This document shows positions 17,172 through 25,127 of a DNA stretch of 64,000 nucleotides, one piece after another. The notes beneath the pieces were generated by a model, which was not told the DNA's origin, did not search any database, and saw only the letters and a program-made list of their open reading frames with translations. The translations under genes and the position numbers were made by a program. The stretch covers positions 1,240,001 to 1,304,000 of the forward strand of contig CBDBDN010000005.1 of the NCBI GenBank assembly GCA_965203855.1, given 5' to 3'. The DNA comes from Bin87 sp965203855. GTDB lineage: Bacteria; Chloroflexota; Dehalococcoidia; Lucifugimonadales; UBA3495. The stretch's first letter is position 1. The number at the start of each line of letters is the position of its first letter.

Positions 17172-17202
17172 AAAAAAGAAAAGGCTGGATCGGAAATCCG
17201 GC
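17172..17202 (-). terminator. Rho-independent terminator of zur
   Basis: On the minus strand GCCGGAT-TTCCG-ATCCAGC forms a stem with one mismatch, followed by TTTTCTTTTTT. It begins six bases after the zur stop codon. Confidence 0.75.
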
Positions 17203-17207
17203 TCAAA

Positions 17208-17687
17208 TCAGCAGACCGCCTCGGGAATGGCGCATTCCCCGCAGCGTCCATACACTTCCAGCCAATGCCCGCTCATCTGAAAGCCGGCGGCGTGGGCGGC
17301 GTCCTGCAACAGGCCCTCAACATCGCACCCCGCCAGGTCTGCGGAGACGCCGCAGGTTACGCAGAGCAGATGATGATGGTGTCCGTCGTGGCTCAGCTGA
17401 TAGCGCATTTCGCCGTCCTCTAGCAGCACCCGGCACAGCAGCCCGGTGTCCACCAGCAGGCGCAGCCCGCGATAGACCGTAGCCCGGCCCACGCAGGGCA
17501 GCACGATGCAGATCTCCTCGGCAGTGAAAGGACGCCGGTGGGCCGTTGCCGCGCTGATTACCAGGCGCCGGGGATAGGTGTCCCGGTAGCCCTGCTCGGC
17601 CAGCCGGCCAACGATGTCGTCCACGATGGCTGCGGAACGCGGCCGGGGATGGTCATGCCCGGTATGTCGGATGGCGGCGTCAGTCAT
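17208..17687 (-). CDS. zur: Fur-family zinc uptake regulator (Zur)
   Basis: A metal-dependent repressor of the Fur family, assigned to zinc because it adjoins the zinc transporter genes and shares operators with them. The winged-helix region includes FTAEEICIVLPCVGRATVYRGL; the metal-binding part has DGHHHHLLCVTCG and a C-terminal CGECAIPEAVC, giving the paired CxxC sites. The ATG at 17687 (MTDAAIRHTGHDH, 159 residues) abuts the operator. An upstream start at 17738 would place the promoter and operator inside the coding region, so it is rejected. Confidence 0.92.
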   Translation of the reverse strand: MTDAAIRHTGHDHPRPRSAAIVDDIVGRLAEQGYRDTYPRRLVISAATAHRRPFTAEEICIVLPCVGRATVYRGLRLLVDTGLLCRVLLEDGEMRYQLSHDGHHHHLLCVTCGVSADLAGCDVEGLLQDAAHAAGFQMSGHWLEVYGRCGECAIPEAVC

Positions 17688-17706
17688 ATTGATACCCAAT
17701 ATCAAT
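17688..17706. promoter_or_regulatory. Zur-type operator overlapping the zur transcription start
   Basis: ATTGATA-CCCAA-TATCAAT is a perfect 7-5-7 palindrome directly before the zur ATG and just downstream of the -10 box, so a bound repressor would block initiation (autoregulation). It matches the box at 17144-17162. Confidence 0.82.
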
Positions 17707-17709
17707 GCC

Positions 17710-17738
17710 AGTTTAGCGGCGCCGGCCGCGCTTGTCAA
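17710..17738 (-). promoter_or_regulatory. zur promoter
   Basis: Minus-strand TTGACA (17738-17733), a 17-bp spacer and TAAACT (17715-17710). The expected start lies inside the operator, leaving a leader of about 20 bases with no obvious ribosome binding site. Confidence 0.8.
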
Positions 17739-17862
17739 TAGTAGGCGGGCTTGATTATTTACGCCGGAATCCGGGCGCGCACTGATAAATGACGCAGCGC
17801 AACAATCGCAAATTGCTGCGCTGCGAAAGCGTCAATGCCGGCGGGCTTTGCAGAGCCGGGCG

Positions 17863-18129
17863 TCAGGCCGCCAGCAGTTCCGGCAAGTCGGCGCCGGGCG
17901 GGTCGTCCGCCGCGTGGTGCAGCGCGCCCGGTTCCAGCGGAGAGGCCAGTTCCAGCAGACGCTTCAGGCGGGTCAATACCAGCAGATAGGTGGGCTCATC
18001 CAGCTCGGCGATGAGACGCAGCAGTTCCGCGTCCACGGTGACCGTTTCCGAGGCTTTGATGGCCAGCAGTTTGGAAAGATTCTCCGACCAGTAGTCCTGG
18101 TAGGCGTTGAGATACTCGGCCAACTCCAT
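17863..18129 (-). CDS. Small hypothetical protein
   Basis: I do not recognise this 88-residue protein. It is predicted mostly helical (MELAEYLNAYQDYWSENLSK, then LIAELDEPTYLLVLTRLKRL) with no signal peptide or membrane segment, and a Pro/Asp-rich C-terminus. AGGGGG seven bases before the ATG at 18129 decides the start; an upstream in-frame ATG at 18147 lacks one. A plausible promoter lies at 18178-18204. It is transcribed away from the TIR-like gene. Confidence 0.75.
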   Translation of the reverse strand: MELAEYLNAYQDYWSENLSKLLAIKASETVTVDAELLRLIAELDEPTYLLVLTRLKRLLELASPLEPGALHHAADDPPGADLPELLAA

Positions 18130-18177
18130 AACGAACCCCCTGAACATAGCGTCCGCAAAACGCCGGTGTGGCTTTTA

Positions 18178-18204
18178 ATTTTATCACGCGCCGGGCTATG
18201 TCAA
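18178..18204 (-). promoter_or_regulatory. Putative promoter of the small hypothetical gene
   Basis: Minus-strand TTGACA (18204-18199) and TAAAAT (18183-18178) with a short 15-bp spacer. The boxes are excellent but the spacing is suboptimal. Confidence 0.5.
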
Positions 18205-18301
18205 GCATTGATTGCAAAGAGAGGGCGGCGTTTTCTTTTGCGACGGATGGAGTAGAATGGGCCATCGGCGAGCATTTCGCTAATTCAGGAGGTGGCAGAA
18301 A

Positions 18302-18685
18302 ATGGCGACGGTTAACATTTTTGCGAGTTTCGAGTTTGACAAGGATAAGAAAATCCGAGGGGATTTCTACGGGCAGGCTAAAACCTTATGCCCGCATCGC
18401 GTCCGCAACTGTTCGCTCCGTGAAGCGTATCCAACGGACGAATGGCAATCTGAAGCAAGGACGGCAATCGAGGAATGCGATGTGGTCATTGTCCTGGCCG
18501 GTCAGGATACCCACAATGCTCAAGGAGTTGCCACGGAAGTCGACATTGCGCGCGATCTGGACAAGCCGCTCTTTCAGATCAAGCCCAAGCGCAGTACCGC
18601 TAGCGGGGTTAAGGGAATCGATCTAATGCGCTGGCGGTGGAAGCGTATTAATCTCAAGATTGAGGAATTATGCGGACTGCATTAG
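18302..18685 (+). CDS. TIR-like domain protein (MTH538/DUF1863, Thoeris ThsB-like)
   Basis: A 127-residue stand-alone protein with the order of a TIR-like fold. Visible are an N-terminal strand with a Phe/Ser motif (NIFASFEFDKD), a central CDVVIVLAGQDTHNAQGVAT strand-loop, then EVDIARDLDKPLFQIKP. Relatives include ThsB-type proteins, which in Thoeris antiphage systems make a signal from NAD. No ThsA or other effector adjoins it, so a defence role is inference. AGGAGG about eight bases before the ATG fixes the start. Confidence 0.72.
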   Translation: MATVNIFASFEFDKDKKIRGDFYGQAKTLCPHRVRNCSLREAYPTDEWQSEARTAIEECDVVIVLAGQDTHNAQGVATEVDIARDLDKPLFQIKPKRSTASGVKGIDLMRWRWKRINLKIEELCGLH

Positions 18686-18735
18686 CAACGCCGTCGCGCG
18701 ATGGCAGCGTTTCTTTTCGGGTGTTTGCGGGCGTG

Positions 18736-18760
18736 GATTCCGGCTTTCGCCGGAATGACG
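18736..18760 (-). repeat. Palindromic repeat, single inverted copy
   Basis: GATTCCGGC-TTTC-GCCGGAAT followed by GACG: one complete element in the reverse orientation between the TIR-like and alcohol dehydrogenase genes. Confidence 0.85.
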
Positions 18761-18935
18761 AAAAATTAAAACCATCTAATCGGAAACGCTGCCTAGCCGC
18801 CTCCGGTATGGCGTCAATCCCGCCGGTAATCTACAATGGGCGGCAATTTATGCGGCGGCGATGCGACGCGATGCGGCTCCAATCGGGTTGAATTGCGCTG
18901 CTTCGCCGCTGCCGCAAAGGAAGGAGGGATCCGTT

Positions 18936-20036
18936 TTGAAAGTAAAAGCTGCCGTTTTGTGGGAAGCAGGCCAGCCTCTGGACATCTGCGAAGTTGACTT
19001 GGACGAACCGAAAGCCGGCGAAGTGCTGGTGAAGGTCGGCTCGGCCGGCATCTGCCGCAGCGACCGCCACTTTATGCACGGCGACGCGCCCATCGCCATC
19101 CCCGTCGTCCTGGGACACGAGGGCGCCGGCACCGTTGTCCAAACCGGCCCCGGCGTTACGCTGGCGGACGAAGGCGACCAGGTTATTCTGTCTTTCGTGC
19201 CGGCCTGCGGACGCTGCCGTTCCTGCCTGGAGGGGCACAGCAACCTGTGCGACCTACACGGGGCCACCGGCGCCAATATGCTGGACGGCACTACCCGCCT
19301 GCACGCCGCCGGCCGGGACATTCACCATATGGGCAAGGTTGCCTGTTTCGCCGAATATGCCGTTGTTCCCGAAACCGGCGTGGTGCCGGTCAGCGGCCCG
19401 CTGCCGATGGACAAGGCGGCGATGATTGGCTGCTCCGTAACTACCGGCGTGGGCGCCGCCCTGTACAGCGCCGAAATCAGGGCCGGCAGCACGGTAGCCG
19501 TCATCGGCTGCGGCGGCGTCGGCCTCAATGTCATTATGGGCGCCGCCCTGGCCAACGCCGGGCAGATTATCGCCGTGGACATCCGCGAGGCGCAGCTGGA
19601 GTTCGCCATGCGGTTCGGGGCTACCCATACCGTCAACGCCGCCGACCGGGATCCGGTGCAGCAGGTCAAAGACCTTACCGGCGGGCGCGGCGCCGACTAC
19701 ACTTTTGAGGTGTTCGGCAGCGGCGATACTACCAAAGCCGCCTACGATATGGCCGCCAAGCGCGGCATCGTAACCGTGGTCGGCATCGCCCCTTGGGGCC
19801 AGGAAGCGGGCATCAACGCCGTTGACCTGGTACGCAACGAAAAGACGCTGCGGGGCAGCTACTACGGCTCCGCCCGTTCCCGCACCGATATGCCGGTGAT
19901 GGTTGACCTGTACCAGTCGGGCAAGCTCAACCTGGACGACCTGGTAGTGCGGCACTACACGCTGGACCGGATTAACGAAGCCTACGCCGATCTGGACAAC
20001 GGCGAAATCGGGCGCGGCGCCATTATGTTTGACTAG
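18936..20036 (+). CDS. Zinc-dependent alcohol dehydrogenase (MDR family)
   Basis: A medium-chain NAD(P)-dependent alcohol dehydrogenase of 366 residues. The catalytic zinc site is C(R)SDRHFMHGD..VVLGHEGAG, and the structural zinc loop is CGRCRSCLEGHSNLC. The Rossmann motif is VIGCGGVGLNVI. A TTG at 18936 with AGGAGG at 18922-18927 is the best start (MKVKAAVLWEAG); the ATG at 18861 would add 25 unrelated residues. The closest type is the class III/NDMA-like branch, but the substrate cannot be read. A hairpin at 20066-20097 closes the unit. Confidence 0.93.
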   Translation: MKVKAAVLWEAGQPLDICEVDLDEPKAGEVLVKVGSAGICRSDRHFMHGDAPIAIPVVLGHEGAGTVVQTGPGVTLADEGDQVILSFVPACGRCRSCLEGHSNLCDLHGATGANMLDGTTRLHAAGRDIHHMGKVACFAEYAVVPETGVVPVSGPLPMDKAAMIGCSVTTGVGAALYSAEIRAGSTVAVIGCGGVGLNVIMGAALANAGQIIAVDIREAQLEFAMRFGATHTVNAADRDPVQQVKDLTGGRGADYTFEVFGSGDTTKAAYDMAAKRGIVTVVGIAPWGQEAGINAVDLVRNEKTLRGSYYGSARSRTDMPVMVDLYQSGKLNLDDLVVRHYTLDRINEAYADLDNGEIGRGAIMFD

Positions 20037-20065
20037 CCGGGCGATGCGCCGGCAGTCGGCAAACC

Positions 20066-20097
20066 GAGCAGGGGCGGATGCGGATTCGCCCCTGCTC
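20066..20097 (+). terminator. Hairpin downstream of the alcohol dehydrogenase
   Basis: GAGCAGGGGCG and CGCCCCTGCTC form a perfect 11-bp stem 30 bases after the stop codon. There is no clear T-run, so it may be a terminator or an mRNA-stabilising hairpin. Confidence 0.55.
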
Positions 20098-20126
20098 AAC
20101 CAACCGGACGATGGAGATTTACCGCA

Positions 20127-20498
20127 ATGGCAACGGAAAGAGCGCCGATGCTGGCCGAGGACCACGCGCAAACTGCGCTGGATTTCCTGTCGGCATCCGA
20201 CCGGGAATTTGACGATGGCGATATATTGCAGGCTTCGGAGAAGCTGTGGGGCGCGGCAACTCACGCGCTGATTGCCGTCGCGCAGCAACGGGGTTGGCAG
20301 CACGGCAGCCACCGCGCGCTGCGCGATGCGGCGGAACGGCTTTCGGATGATCACAACGATTCGTTGATTGAGTACGGATTCGCCATCTCCGAAAAGTTTC
20401 GCAGCAATTTCTACAACAACATTATGGAGGATATTGAGCTGTACGGAGACCGGCCTAAAGTCCACGACTTGGTGCATCGGGTGCTCGCGCTGCTGTAG
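20127..20498 (+). CDS. PaREP1/HEPN-like protein, tandem copy 1
   Basis: A small helical protein of 123 residues, the first of three tandem paralogues. Shared core: LAEDHAQTALDFLSASDREF, then ASEKLWGAATHALIAVA, SHRALRDAAERL and a C-terminal FYNNIMEDIEL..VHDLVHRVLALL. The pattern of A(S/A)EK.WGAATHA matches PaREP1-type proteins of the HEPN superfamily, which include RNases and nucleotide-transferase-partnered toxins. No canonical HEPN RxxxxH is evident, so activity is unknown. Confidence 0.75.
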   Translation: MATERAPMLAEDHAQTALDFLSASDREFDDGDILQASEKLWGAATHALIAVAQQRGWQHGSHRALRDAAERLSDDHNDSLIEYGFAISEKFRSNFYNNIMEDIELYGDRPKVHDLVHRVLALL

Positions 20499-20548
20499 CG
20501 TTTCGCATCGCTATGGGTGAACGGAGAGAATGAATACAGGGGGAATGA

Positions 20549-20923
20549 ATGATGGCAACGGAAAGAGCGCCGATGCTGGCCGAGGACCACGCGCAAACTG
20601 CGCTGGATTTCCTGTCGGCATCTGACCGGGAATTTGACGCTGGCGACCGGCTACAAGCATCGGAAAAATTATGGGGCGCGGCTACTCACGCCTTGATTGC
20701 CGTCGCTAAACGGCGGGGCTGGTCGGATGGCAGCCATCGCGCGCTGAAAGAAGCGGCGGAACGGCTTTCGGACGATCACGATGACTTCAGGATCGAGTAC
20801 GGGTTCGTCGCCGCTGAAAAGTTCCATCGCAACTTTTACCACGACAATATGGAGGATTTTGAGCTGGACGCCGACCGGCCCAAAATCCACGATTTCGTGC
20901 GCCGGGTACTGGCCCTGCTGTAG
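20549..20923 (+). CDS. PaREP1/HEPN-like protein, tandem copy 2
   Basis: A 124-residue paralogue of the preceding gene; the first 30 residues are nearly identical even at DNA level. Start is ATG 20549 or 20552, after a GGGGGAATGA leader that copy 3 shares. The second half has diverged (DFRIEYGFVAAEKFHRNFYH). Confidence 0.75.
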   Translation: MMATERAPMLAEDHAQTALDFLSASDREFDAGDRLQASEKLWGAATHALIAVAKRRGWSDGSHRALKEAAERLSDDHDDFRIEYGFVAAEKFHRNFYHDNMEDFELDADRPKIHDFVRRVLALL

Positions 20924-20958
20924 CGTTTCACACTGATATGAATGAACGGGGGGAATGA

Positions 20959-21333
20959 ATGATGGCAACGGAAAGGGCGCCAATGCTGGCCGACGACCAC
21001 GCGCAAACCGCGCTGGATTTCTTGTCGGCATCCGACCGGGAATTTGACGCTGGCAACCGCCGGCAAGGTTCCCTAAAGCTGTGGGACGCCGCAACCCACG
21101 CCATGATTGCAGCAGCCCAGCAACAGGGCTGGCCCCACGACGGCCATCGCGCGCTGAAAGAGGCGGCGGAACGGCTGACCGACGAGTATGGCGATTCGTT
21201 GATTGAGTACGGGTTCGGCTTTGCCGAAAAGTTTCACCGTAACTTTTACCACGACAGTCTGGAGGATTTTGAGCTGGTCTCTGACCGGCCCAAAGTTCAC
21301 GATTTCGTGCATCGGGCGCTGGCGTTGCTGTGA
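20959..21333 (+). CDS. PaREP1/HEPN-like protein, tandem copy 3
   Basis: The third paralogue, 124 residues, with the same conserved N-terminus and a LKLWDAATHAMIAAAQQQGW core. All three genes share similar short leaders (AACGG..GGGAATGAATGATGG before copies 2 and 3), consistent with recent tandem duplication. A more distant relative is at 43954-44436. Confidence 0.75.
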   Translation: MMATERAPMLADDHAQTALDFLSASDREFDAGNRRQGSLKLWDAATHAMIAAAQQQGWPHDGHRALKEAAERLTDEYGDSLIEYGFGFAEKFHRNFYHDSLEDFELVSDRPKVHDFVHRALALL

Positions 21334-21378
21334 TAGTATTATCCGCATCCGCCAATATGTCCGTTCAGGAGTTCTCCG

Positions 21379-22632
21379 ATGCCCCGCCTTGAAATCCTAT
21401 CCGAAGTTCAGCGCCGGATGCTGGAATTCTTTCCTTGTATGGAGTTTGACGGCACGCCATGGTCGCCGCTGCCGCTGCCCCTTGCCGCGGCCCGCGTGGC
21501 CATCGTTACTACCGGCGGCCTGCATCTGCGGGATGACCGGCCTTTTAACCGCGACCATCCCGGCGGCGAATCCACTTACCGCATCATTCCAAGCGATGCG
21601 AACCCGGCCGACATCGTGCAGAGCCACTTCAGTATCGGCTTTGACCGCACGGCGATTTACCGCGACCTCAACATCACTTACCCCGCCGACCGGATGCGGG
21701 AACTGGCCGAGCAGGGCGTCATCGGCAGCATAGCGCCCAACCACTATTCGTTTATGGGCGCGCTGCGGGACTGCACCGCCATTGCCGAGCAGACCGGGCC
21801 GGAAGTTGCCGCGCGGCTCAAAGCGGAGGGCGTGAACCTGGTTTTCCTAACCCCTACTTGACCGCTCTGCACGCACGCCGTGAGCGTGCTGGCCCGAGTG
21901 TTCGAAACCGCCGGCCTGGCCACCGTTGCCATCGCCCTGGTGCGCGAACACGCCGCGCGGACGCGCCCGCCGCGCGCCCTCTGGGTGCCGTTCTACTTCG
22001 GCTACGCCCTGGGCAAGCCCGATGATCCCGCCTTTCAGCATCAGGTTATCGCCGCCGCGCTGGCGATGCTGGATGCCGACCGCGGCCCCGTGCTGGCCGA
22101 CTTTCCGGAGGACGCCGGCCCCGTCGGGATGCCCCAGGCATCGGAGGTTGCCGCTGCCGGTGCGCCGTCCGGTAGCAATAGTGGCGGCAGCAGCAGCGGC
22201 GGCAACGGCAGCGCGCCGGCCGCCGCCAAAGCTCTGGACGCCGCCGATACGCTAACCGCCCTGCGTCCGTACTATGAACGCTGGGTGGAGCAGCGGGGCC
22301 GCACCGCCGTGGGCATCACCGGAATACCGCAGCGGCGGTTCCGGGGCATCGTCCGTTTCCTGGAAGCCTACGCCGAAAGCGACGGCGCCGATATGGATGA
22401 GCGGCCGGCCGATGTAACCGTGCCGCAGTTCGTCCGCTACTGCGCCGACGACCTCAAAGCGTTCTGCTACGAAGCCCGGATGATGCAGCGTCCCGATGAC
22501 GCCGAGCCGGACTTGCATCGCTGGTTCTGGAGCGAAAGCGCCGTCGGCGCGCTGATTGACCGCATTACCCAGCGGCTCAACGCTACCGGAGACGCCAAGT
22601 TGCAGGCGGCGGCTTACGGCCTGTCGCGCTGA
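21379..22632 (+). CDS. Selenoprotein of the glycine/proline reductase B-like (GrdB/PrdB) family
   Basis: A 417-residue protein read through an in-frame TGA at 21859-21861 (codon 161). Both sides are one frame and one family: before it GVIGSIAPNHYSFMGALRD and EGVNLVFLTPT; after it PLCTHAVSVLARVFETAGLA. Reading TGA as selenocysteine gives U-P-L-C, a UxxC redox motif where relatives have CxxC. A SECIS-like hairpin follows at 21873-21889. The exact substrate is unknown; canonical members reduce glycine, betaine or proline, but marine homologues occur outside those operons. A Ser/Gly-rich stretch lies near residues 260-285. AGGAG precedes the ATG. Confidence 0.8.
21873..21889 (+). promoter_or_regulatory. 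Bacterial SECIS-like hairpin
   Basis: GCACGC (21873-21878) pairs with GCGTGC (21884-21889), closing a CGTGA loop (21879-21883). The loop starts 17 bases after the UGA and has G at its second position, as bacterial SECIS elements usually do. An alternative register pairs 21869-21874 with 21884-21889 and leaves a 9-nt loop. Confidence 0.6.
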
Positions 22633-22681
22633 TGCTGGCACTGCCGCAATTGCCGCAGCCGACAGTGGCAGCAGCGGCGGG

Positions 22682-23911
22682 CTAAATATCCGGCCCGTCC
22701 GCGGCGCCCGGCGCATCTGCCGGGGGCCGCGCCGCTGCTGTGGATACGCCGTCCGGGGGCATCGTTGCGGACATGGCCCCCGGCGGATGCGTCGGGAGTT
22801 CCGGCGGCGGCGTATTATCCGCAAAACGCAGCGTCCGCACCGGATAGTTAATCGTAATGCCTTCCGCCGTAAAACGGGTGTGCAGCCGCTTGATAATCTC
22901 GCTCTGCACCTCAAAAGCGGCCAGCCGGTCTGCCGCCTGCACAAACAGCCAGAGGTCTATATTGCTGTCGCCAAAGGCTTCGTAGCCAACATAGGAGCCA
23001 TACTCCGGCACTGCGCCGGGATGAGTATGCAGCACTTCGTCCAACACCTGTTTGCTGACATATTCCACTTGATGCAAGTCGCTTTCGTAGGCCACGCCGC
23101 AAGTCAGATACACATTTACATGGTCGTCCGGCTTGCTGTAATTAGTGATAATAGTTTCGGCAAACCGGGAGTTGGGGATGATGACCAGGTTGTTAGTCCA
23201 GGTACGCAGGCGAGTGCTGCGCCAGTTCACATCCACCACATACCCGGTAATGCCGCCCTCCATTTCAATATAGTCGCCGGCGCTGACGACGCCCTCGGTG
23301 ATGACATAAGTGCCGGCGAACAGGTTGCTCAGCGTGGGCTGCAAGGCCAGGGCTACCGCCAGGCCGCCAATGCCCAAGCCGGCAATCAGCGGGCTGATAT
23401 TGATGCCGAGAATGTCCAGCGACACCATGCCGGCCATTGCGAAAACCACCACGACGATGCTGCGCCGGGCCATCGGCAAGGCCCAGCTGCCGGGAGTGCT
23501 GGCGTCCGCGCGGCGCAGATACTCCTCTACCCAGCTCAGCACGGCGGCGGCGATGGCGTTAATCAGAGTGGCGCTGATGACGACGGCGGCCAGGGCAACT
23601 ACCTTGTTAATCACATCGTCGACTACCGCCGGCAGCGTCAGGGGCAGTTCCGCCGCCAGATACAGCCCCAGCAGGATGATATAGGCGGTAACCGGCCCGC
23701 GCGCCGCCCGCACGATGCGGTCGTCCAATGCGCCGGAGGACAGCCGCGTGGCCCGCAGCAGCAGCCGGAAAATCACTTTGCTGAACAAAGCCGCCAACAC
23801 CACCGACACCGCCAGAATGATGCAGCTGGTCAGCAAGTCCAGCCAACTGATTTCAATGGCGGCGGCAGACTCCGTCAGCGTCTGCCACCATTCTAAAAAT
23901 GCCGTCCACAT
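22682..23911 (-). CDS. MscS-family mechanosensitive channel
   Basis: A small-conductance mechanosensitive channel for release of osmolytes under hypo-osmotic shock. About four N-terminal membrane segments precede the pore helix and MscS core (ISPLIAGLGIGGLAVALALQ, then PTLSNLFAGTYVITEG and NNLVIIPNSRFAETIITNYS). The C-terminus is a Pro/Ala-rich tail. The ATG at 23911 (MWTAFLEWW, 409 residues) avoids overlap with the sirtuin stop; an upstream start at 23983 overlaps it. Confidence 0.9.
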   Translation of the reverse strand: MWTAFLEWWQTLTESAAAIEISWLDLLTSCIILAVSVVLAALFSKVIFRLLLRATRLSSGALDDRIVRAARGPVTAYIILLGLYLAAELPLTLPAVVDDVINKVVALAAVVISATLINAIAAAVLSWVEEYLRRADASTPGSWALPMARRSIVVVVFAMAGMVSLDILGINISPLIAGLGIGGLAVALALQPTLSNLFAGTYVITEGVVSAGDYIEMEGGITGYVVDVNWRSTRLRTWTNNLVIIPNSRFAETIITNYSKPDDHVNVYLTCGVAYESDLHQVEYVSKQVLDEVLHTHPGAVPEYGSYVGYEAFGDSNIDLWLFVQAADRLAAFEVQSEIIKRLHTRFTAEGITINYPVRTLRFADNTPPPELPTHPPGAMSATMPPDGVSTAAARPPADAPGAADGPDI

Positions 23912-23957
23912 AGCGTTATGACTCCACAGCCTTGAGTAATACGAGCAATAGCGCGCG

Positions 23958-24737
23958 CTAGTCTTGCCGCAGCAGTTTGGCAATCTCCGGCAGGACTGTT
24001 CCCGCCGGCCCGGTGATTACCAGATCGGCAATGGCGGTAAGCTCCGTAGCCGCCGGGTTGACTTCAACGATTTGCGCTCCATGCTCTTGCGCCAGCCGCG
24101 GGAATTGCGCCGCCGGGTTGACGGCGCCGGAGGTGCCGGCCAGCAGCATCGCATCGCACCGCTCAACTTCGGCGAAGCAGGCGTCCAAGATGGCGCGCGG
24201 GATGGGTTCGCCAAACATTACGGTATCCAGCTTGATGATGCCGCCGCACTGCCCGCATACCGGCGGCAGGTCGGTAACGGCGTAGTCGGCGCGCGGCCAT
24301 CGCTGCCCGCATCCGATGCAGCGCAGCCAACTGCGGTTGCCATGGATTTCCAGCAGCGACCGGCTGCCGGCCCGCGTATGCAGCCCGTCCACATTCTGCG
24401 TAATAACCGACTTGATGACGCCGGACGCTTCCAGTTCCGCCAGCGCCAGATGGCCGGGGTTGGGCGCGGCATTGTCCACCGCTGCTTTCAAGTCATAGGT
24501 AGGATTGCCGGGAGTAACTTCGTCGCGCAGACGCCGTTCCCACCAGCCTTGCGGGTCGCGGACAAACTCCCGGTAGGACAGGTTGCCGGGCGGCCCGTAG
24601 CGCGTCCATAATCCGCCCGGCCCGCGAAAGGACGGAATGCCGCTTTCCACCGAAAGGCCGGCGCCGGTAAGCGCAATGGCGTAGCGGGCGGCGGACAGCA
24701 AAGCGGCAGCGGCGGGGATGCTTTCCATCAAAGTCAA
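23958..24737 (-). CDS. cobB: NAD-dependent protein deacylase (sirtuin)
   Basis: A sirtuin that removes acyl groups from lysines using NAD. Residues 22-45 hold the GAGLSVESGIPSFRGPGG motif; TQNVDGLHTRAG and the catalytic His of EIHGNRSWLRC follow, with a four-Cys zinc site (CIGCG..CGQCGG) and GTSGAVNPAA. Length 259 residues is normal. It precedes the MscS gene on the same strand with about 46 bases between. Confidence 0.96.
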   Translation of the reverse strand: MTLMESIPAAAALLSAARYAIALTGAGLSVESGIPSFRGPGGLWTRYGPPGNLSYREFVRDPQGWWERRLRDEVTPGNPTYDLKAAVDNAAPNPGHLALAELEASGVIKSVITQNVDGLHTRAGSRSLLEIHGNRSWLRCIGCGQRWPRADYAVTDLPPVCGQCGGIIKLDTVMFGEPIPRAILDACFAEVERCDAMLLAGTSGAVNPAAQFPRLAQEHGAQIVEVNPAATELTAIADLVITGPAGTVLPEIAKLLRQD

Positions 24738-24768
24738 TTGCGGCCAAACCGGTCGAGCGGCGGGTAGA

Positions 24769-25116
24769 GATTCCGGCTTGCGCCGGAATGACGGGATGCG
24801 GGCTAGGGCAATCTTGTCGGGCGGCGGGTAGAGATTCCGGCTTGCGCCGGAATGACGGGATAATGGCTAGGGCAATCTTGTTGGGCGGCGGATCGAGATT
24901 CCGGCTTGCGCCGGAATGACGGGATGCGGGCTTGGGCAATCTCGTCGGGCGGCGATTGGGATTCCGGCTTGCGCCGGAATGACGAGATGGGGGCTTGGGC
25001 AATCTTGTCGGGCGGCGGGTAGAGATTCCGGCGTAAGCCGGAATGACGGGATAATGGCTAGGGCAATCTTGTTGGGCGACGGGTAGAGATTCCGGCTTGC
25101 GCCGGAATGACGGGCA
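24769..25116. repeat. 64-bp tandem array of palindromic elements, six copies
   Basis: Complete inverted elements (GATTCCGGC..GCCGGAATGACGG) start at 24769, 24833, 24897, 24960, 25024 and 25088, a 63-64 bp period. The intervening sequence (GGGCAATCTTGTCGGGCGGC type) is also repeated, so the whole unit is tandemly amplified. It fills the sirtuin-recF gap (24738-25127), which holds no gene. Confidence 0.92.
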
Positions 25117-25127
25117 TCGCTACTCTA

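Noticed and set aside
21880..22632. Separate 250-residue gene starting at GTG 21880
   Set aside because: It is in frame with the upstream gene across a TGA and lacks a ribosome binding site of its own; the selenoprotein reading explains both halves.
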